This document shows, in pieces, positions 58,568 to 64,000 of a stretch of DNA of 64,000 nt (positions within the stretch are counted from its first letter, which is position 1; each line of letters starts with the position of its first letter). The DNA is from Siphonodentalium dalli. Its lineage: Eukaryota > Mollusca > Scaphopoda > Gadilida > Siphonodentaliidae. Both the position numbers and the translations under genes were made by a program. Location: assembly GCA_032622095.1 (NCBI GenBank), contig CP136061.1, positions 230,702,944 to 230,766,943 of the forward strand, in the 5' to 3' direction. The notes beneath the pieces were generated by a model. That model saw only the letters and a list, made by a program, of their open reading frames with translations, was not told the DNA's origin and did not search any database.

Positions 58568-58839
58568 TGACAGTATAACCCTTCCCGTGGTCAGACAGCT
58601 ATATGGGAGATGCGGTCGGTGCATGTCTTTTGTGTTTTGTGCGTATCTAACGGAACCGGTCGTGAATTAGGGGTTAACAATGGCGCATCCGCTCGAGCTA
58701 CGGAGTTGGGGAATGGAACTTTGGTCACGACAGTGCCAGAACCATCTCGATCGGACTCCTGGGTGGGATGGTATGGTCTGGTGGTACCCTTTGTGTTTGT
58801 ATACGCCCGTATGAAGAAAAAAACGGTCGTATTATGTAA

Positions 58840-59140
58840 ATGGGTTGTCCGTCCGTCCGTCGCCCGTCCGTCCGCTTTTGGTTTCCGGATGATAACTTTA
58901 GATTGAATCGAGTGAACTGAACCAAATTTGGTATATTAGTTTACCACCCCAAAATACAGATCAAGTTCGAATATTGGTTTCGTACGCATGATTTTGACTG
59001 CATGAGTTATGTTCCTTTTTCGACTTAGATTTTACCTGATTTGCTGTTTCCGGATGATAACTTTAGATTGAATCAAGTGAACTGAACCAAATTTGGTATA
59101 CAGATCAAGTTCAAATATGGGTTCTGTCTACATGCCCCAC
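58840..59140 (+). repeat. Interspersed repeat with GTCCGTCCGTC head and partial duplication
   Basis: TTTCCGGATGATAACTTTAG, then GTGAACTGAACCAAATTTGG, occurs at about 58879 and 59048. A GTCCGTCC run precedes the first, as in the repeats at 15515 and 58140. Confidence 0.6.
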
Positions 59141-59144
59141 TCTA

Positions 59145-60460
59145 CTCCAGAAACGGGCGTATTGTGCCACGCCCCGACGGCGAATCCGATCGTAGCGCAG
59201 GGGTTAATATGTCCAATTTCGATAACTCCTAACATCTAGTAGTCTAGCTCAACATAAATTCACATGGCCACGGTGCCACGGTGAGGGACGATCAAGATAC
59301 ACCGGACCGACTCCGATAATCGCAAAATCCTAGCATCTATAGAATGGCCTCTAGCTTAATTTCCAAGCGTTGGAAATTCCAACCTGACACCTCCTACTAC
59401 GGTTGAAAATTTTCGAATAATTACCAGTTTTTGACTGGCCACGGGGGAGGAACCATGCAGGACACAAATAGGAAATTTCCAAAATGACACCCTCATAAGT
59501 TCGGAAAATTTCCAACTGATAGCAGTCAATCATTTAGACCAAAAGTAGGGAAATATGCAAATGTTGACATAAAAACAACAAATTCCTCAGTAATAAATTG
59601 TTGGAAAATCAAACTACAAGAACAATGTCAACTTATCGTAAAATGTCCAACTAATGTTGTATCAGATTATGAAATTTCCAACTGTTGAACATTTGACAAA
59701 AGTTGGAGGGGATGTGAGACACCAACCCTCCCCGAAAAAAAAACTGTCGCCAGGTCCCTGGGAAGAATATGATGAGTGGGGGTTTCTTGTACGCTATTAA
59801 ATCCAAGCAACAATCCAAATATATACCAGACATAATCTGTTCGGAAATTTCCCTACCATTTCAGAAGAAATTGCTTCCCGGCACTGGTGGGTGGTTCCGG
59901 TCTCTTTATTTTCAAGGATTTTGATGTTTGAATGCACTATATGCTCAAAGAGTGTTGCGTTCGTTGGTTGTGAAATTATTTCCCTCGGTAACGCATGCTT
60001 GAAATGTACCAAACGTATAATGCATGCTTGTCTCCAGTGCGCAGCATGTTTTAATTCAGGCAATTCTTGAAGGATTGTCCACTTAAAAATGGACAATCTG
60101 TACCTAAAATGGTCATTAATAAATGGACAATCCAACCACGCGTGGCACGCGAGCTTTGGATTGTCCACTAAATGAAGACATGTTTTGTTAATCATGCACG
60201 AAGGGCAATAACTCTATAAATAATGTTAATTTGCTAAATAACGGTGATTTGTTTGAGAAGAAGTGTTTTTGACGAAATAACGGAGAGATTTGAAGAAGAG
60301 TTTTTGACGAAATAACGGAAATATTCAAAGAAGTGTTTTTAAAGAGCCGGTGGTCAATCTATGATTTTCCCCAATCACCTTGATTGGATAATCCTATACG
60401 CGCGGCGATGTCTTCCCATCGACGTCCACCGAGAGCTTTGCAGTGAAATTGGCCTCGTGT
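59145..60460. other. Stretch without recognised gene
   Basis: A small repeated GGACAATCC/GGATTGTCCAC motif occurs at 60072-60172. The 132-codon minus frame at 59797-60195 spans it and shows no domain. Confidence 0.5.
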
Positions 60461-60466
60461 AAACTA

Positions 60467-60648
60467 CAGTAATGCCCGAAATAATCGACTCCTTAACCAC
60501 AGCAGAATTATGGGTAACTTCAGGATTTAGTCGGAAATATGGCTTGTTGCCATTCATCGGAAAGCTGTCACCATATTTCCGACCAAATCCTGAAAAGTTA
60601 CCCATAATTCTGATGTGGTTAAGGAGTCAATTATTTAGGGCATTACTG
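60467..60648. mobile_element. TA-flanked foldback element, copy 5
   Basis: TA on both sides (60465-60466 and 60649-60650). CAGTAATGCCCGAAATAATC and CATTACTG ends; the right arm is shortened by about 30 bases compared with copies 2 and 3. Confidence 0.75.
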
Positions 60649-60654
60649 TACTTG

Positions 60655-61120
60655 CACTATATATAAACCTAGCTGGTGAATACGGCCCCTGGTGTCGTAT
60701 TATTTTGGATATTCTTGTGGGTTTCATTGTAGCGAATTTGGCTTGCGAATGACGTTGATTGATATATATTTTGTGTTGTATATTCGCTAACATTTCAAAG
60801 AGCAATCGAGCTACATTACTGGTATAGCCATAATAACTTATTTGCATTTGAAAAAAACTACAACTCTCTTCAAATGATTCAAACTGACCTCGTATTTCGA
60901 GGTGCGAATAGGTAAATAGCCATCAATGTTACATAACAATGGTGCGAATGGTAAATAGCCATCAAAGTTACATAACAATTTACCACATAGTGAAAACGAA
61001 TAAAAGCTTGGACAAAATCATGTATGTTGCAATAAATGTCTCAGTAAAATGGGGTAGCTCTGAGCTCATAATCACAGGTGCGTATATAGGTTCCCGCAGT
61101 GGTAGCAAATCTGCCCCTTT
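60655..61120. other. Stretch without recognised feature
   Basis: A short direct duplication (AATAGCCATCAA.GTTACATAACAAT) at about 60917 and 60955. Confidence 0.5.
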
Positions 61121-61122
61121 AA

Positions 61123-61642
61123 AGGCACGGGCGGCGTTTGTTGCAGAAATATCCATATTTGTTAAAATCGCCATCAACAGAATGAATATTAAAATATCTA
61201 TAGTTTTGTTCATATGCCAAAAATAATCAGTGCGTAAATAGTATATTGTCGTCAAGACGTACGATGGTGTACGTAAACAAGACCCTGCTCGTGTTACAGA
61301 ACTTTTGCTTCTGTTTAAATAACAGCGCAATTCTATTGGTTAATAACACATAAATGATATAAACGCTCTTTATTATTTCCATATCAGGAAAACAGTAACA
61401 AATAATGCTCTTTGTGTTTACCATATATCCGGATCTAAACAAAAGCCATGTTCTGTAACGTTTTTTGCTTTTGTTTACATAACAAAGGAAACACATTTGA
61501 CAATAACATACTGTTTATGCCATATTTCTTATTGGTATAAGAACAAAGTCTGTCTATATTTTACTATTCTTTCTGTTTATGGCGATTTTTGACGAAGCTG
61601 AATATTTTAGCAGCACCCCCACCGCCAACGCCGCCCGTATCT
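61123..61642 (+). mobile_element. 0.5-kb TTAA element, copy D (older)
   Basis: TTAA at 61119-61122 and 61643-61646. Same plan as copies B and C but clearly diverged and 26 bases longer. It retains AACGCTCTTTATT at 61362-61374. Confidence 0.75.
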
Positions 61643-61891
61643 TTAAAATAGCAATATAATATATAAGCTCGAAACAAGTTGCGGACAGACGGGCGGCTAA
61701 GCTGGTTGCATGCTGTATATACACCCTGCCTCCTCACAAATGCTTTGCTATATGCCGTGTGTGCTTATGTATGGCATATGCATGCATGACCATACGTTAA
61801 AACTATATGAAAACAATAAAACTAAACTTGAAAGAATAAATTATGGCTTGTACGCGTTGGGAGCTTACAATCGAGTTCATCTGATATCAAT

Positions 61892-62501
61892 CTGGGGCCT
61901 GTACTATGGAATTACAATTGCCGTGTTTCAACAGGTGTACAATGCTATGGGAGGTACACAGGAGGTGTGAAGCGCAGTATACCACTGTATTGTAATAGAG
62001 TAGATTATACCCGTCGTGTGCTCATTACCGATGGGTGATTGGGTTTGATCAGAATGGTATTCAATATAATACTCCAGCGATTTTGCATGAGAACCCAACT
62101 AGAAATTGAAATACATCTTAAAACTTGAATTGTTGGAACAGACGATAACCATTGATGACATATAACACACTGCACGAACGGTTGCGGCGCACTCACTGAG
62201 CGATTATTTAAAGGATACCGATTACCACTAATACAATTGAACACGCATTACCCATGCACTAGCGATAACATATCACTGAGTGTCTCCGATGAATATTTTT
62301 TTCATTGGTCAATCAAGTCACATGTGGTAAACCTATTATTTTATTGGTCACCATGCATGTAAACGAGGCGTTGCAAGAAGTCGCCTTTTCACTGTAATAA
62401 TAAGAGTGGAGGTCTATGGTAATCGACACCTTCTGTGTGCCCCACATAATCTTGTACACGTGTTCAAACACGGCAATTGTATTCTATAGTACAGGCCCCA
62501 G
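61892..62501. mobile_element. 610-bp element with about 90-bp inverted arms
   Basis: The left arm CTGGGGCCTGTACTATGG, AATTGCCGTGTTTCAACA, GTGTACAA, GTACACAGGAGGTGT is answered by the right arm ACACCTTCTGTGTGCCCC, TTGTACACGTGTT, AACACGGCAATTGTATTC, TAGTACAGGCCCCAG. No matching target duplication was found. Confidence 0.6.
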
Positions 62502-62755
62502 GAGCATAATGCAAAAAAAGACACGGCTATCATATAGAGGGCCGCTATTGATATAGTTCTATACAGACAATCGATATAGGGCAAGCATCCCTCCCGAACA
62601 TATAATGTTTTAATTCATCTCTTAGAACGTGTGAACGATCTGTCGAAGAATAACCCCGATTCTGTGAGTCATTCATGAATCATTCTGGTCAGCAGGCCAT
62701 GTTTTTGCTACAAAGTTTAATCCCGAAGACAAAAGAAAGCATGAGGCATTTATGG

Positions 62756-64000
62756 CCGGGAAATAAATTGTCTTCGAGATCTGTCAAAATTCGACGACAA
62801 TCTGAGAAGAGACATGGTGACGATTCAATGCTTCGTTTGACAATTTCGAAACAGTGTATAGCAATCTGTTAATTTTGGGGACATCCGTGAGGTAGTTTCT
62901 GAAGAATGGTTGAAGTTAAATATAGATCACACCTCATCTGAAATATACCCACAAACGCAGGCGCTTGTCAGCCAAACACAATTTTGTTTAAGTTTAATTT
63001 TACTGAAGATTTTTAACTCTTTTTTTTTTAATCAAAATCTATCAGGAAGGTTTTCAAATAAATAAATAAAAAACTAGATCATGAATAAGTACTGGTATGT
63101 GGAATTTATAAGCCACAGAAAGGTTAATGAATTTCTTGTCATCAAATTTAGGAAAATCAAGTGCGACTTTTCTTCATGAGTACTGTTATGTGGAATTTAT
63201 AAGCCACAGAAAGATTAATATATATATAAATTGTCTTCGAAACCTGTCAAAAGTCGATCGTGATCTGAGAAGAGACTTGGTGAAGATTCAATGGTTCGTT
63301 TGACAAGACAATTTCGAAACAGTACAGCAAATTGTTAATATTAGGACAGCCGTGAGGAAGTTTCTGAAGAATGGTTGGAGATAGAATGACGGCTCATATG
63401 AAATATACCAGCCAACACAGGCGAGAGTCAGCCATACACAATTTTGTTTAAGTTGATTTTTACTGAAGATTTTAGACTTTTTTATTATCAAGATTTCACT
63501 GGAAGTTTTTTTCAAATAAATAAATAAGTAGCTCATGAATAAATACTGTTATGTGGAATTTATATGAAAGTTTAATGAATTTCATTTAATCAAATATAGG
63601 AAAATCGAGTGCGGCTTTTCTTCATGAGGCATGGGCGGAATATAAATTGACTTCGAGATCTGAGAAGAGACATAGTGAAGATTCAATGCTTCGTTTGACA
63701 GACAATTTCGAAACAGTGTAGCAATCTGTTAATTTTGAGACATCGGTGAGGAGGTTTCTGAAGAACGGTTGTATATAGAATTGTTTTAAGTTGATTTTTG
63801 CCCTTTGTTTTATCAAAATATATCCGAAAGTTGTTCAAATAAATAATTAAAAACGTGGGTCGATAAGTACTGCATGGTATATGGAATTTATAATTCATGT
63901 CATCAAATTTTGGAAAATCGGGTGGAACTTTTCTTCATGAGGCATGGGTGGAAAATAAATTGTCTTCGATATATGTCAAAAGTCGACGATGATCTGACAT
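62756..64000. repeat. Tandem repeat array running off the right edge
   Basis: The GATTCAATG anchor within GAGAAGAGACATGGTGA...TTTGACAATTTCGAAACAGT occurs at 62822, 63285 and 63680; a fourth unit starts near 63945. Spacing is 463 and 395, differing by indels. Units share GTGAGGAGGTTTCTGAAGAA and TTTTCTTCATGAGGCATGG. Frames inside are not genes. Confidence 0.8.

Noticed and set aside
58286-58670. Long repetitive ORFs on both strands, apparent heptad-repeat proteins
   Set aside because: They follow from a 21-bp unit without stops in any frame; no independent coding evidence.

Overview
The window looks like nuclear DNA of an animal, most likely a marine invertebrate. It is AT-rich, the one convincing gene is split by GT-AG introns (one about 18 kb long), and most of the rest is transposon debris, foldback elements and tandem repeats. 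The mix of repeats and the small secreted EF-hand protein suggest a lophotrochozoan such as a mollusc, but that is inference. There is no operon structure, rRNA gene, tRNA gene or CRISPR array.

The main gene is on the minus strand, about 43.1 kb down to 20.7 kb. Six segments were considered: an unseen 5' UTR exon upstream of 43083 and five visible coding exons (43083-42864, 40686-40658, 40569-40404, 22127-22071, 20901-20693). Joined in frame they give 223 residues: a signal peptide, a Trp/Cys-rich segment, a furin-like RRKR site, one canonical EF-hand loop split by the 18-kb intron, a Glu/Asp-rich stretch and a Leu-rich helical C-terminus. I do not recognise a named orthologue.

Layout. 0-3 kb: AT-rich DNA with a broken THAP-type zinc finger (1434-1598), a recurring AATAAAGAGCGTT motif and a cluster of four CACGTG boxes. 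3.4-3.9 kb: the decayed C-terminal end of a non-LTR retrotransposon (minus). 5-14 kb: duplicated repeats, and at 13.0-13.5 kb an intronless minus-strand reading frame cut by one TAG and followed at once by AATAAA. 14-20.6 kb: SINE-like sequence, two satellite arrays (172 and about 142 bp), long-TIR elements and a TA-flanked foldback. 20.7-43.1 kb: the EF-hand gene. Its giant intron holds a 383-bp satellite, a 0.76-kb foldback, two oppositely oriented hAT-type elements with perfect 8-bp target duplications, and TTAA-flanked elements. 43.5-64 kb: foldback elements, three further copies of a roughly 0.5-kb TTAA element family (the fourth is in the giant intron), PIF/Harbinger-type elements with a HARBI1-like fragment, a sandwich-like duplication at 49.8-52.4 kb, a 21-bp minisatellite with all six frames open, and a tandem array running off the right edge.

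I found no multi-gene system with a shared function. The strongest new points are the EF-hand gene model and several mobile-element families whose exact ends, target duplications and empty sites can be read inside the window.
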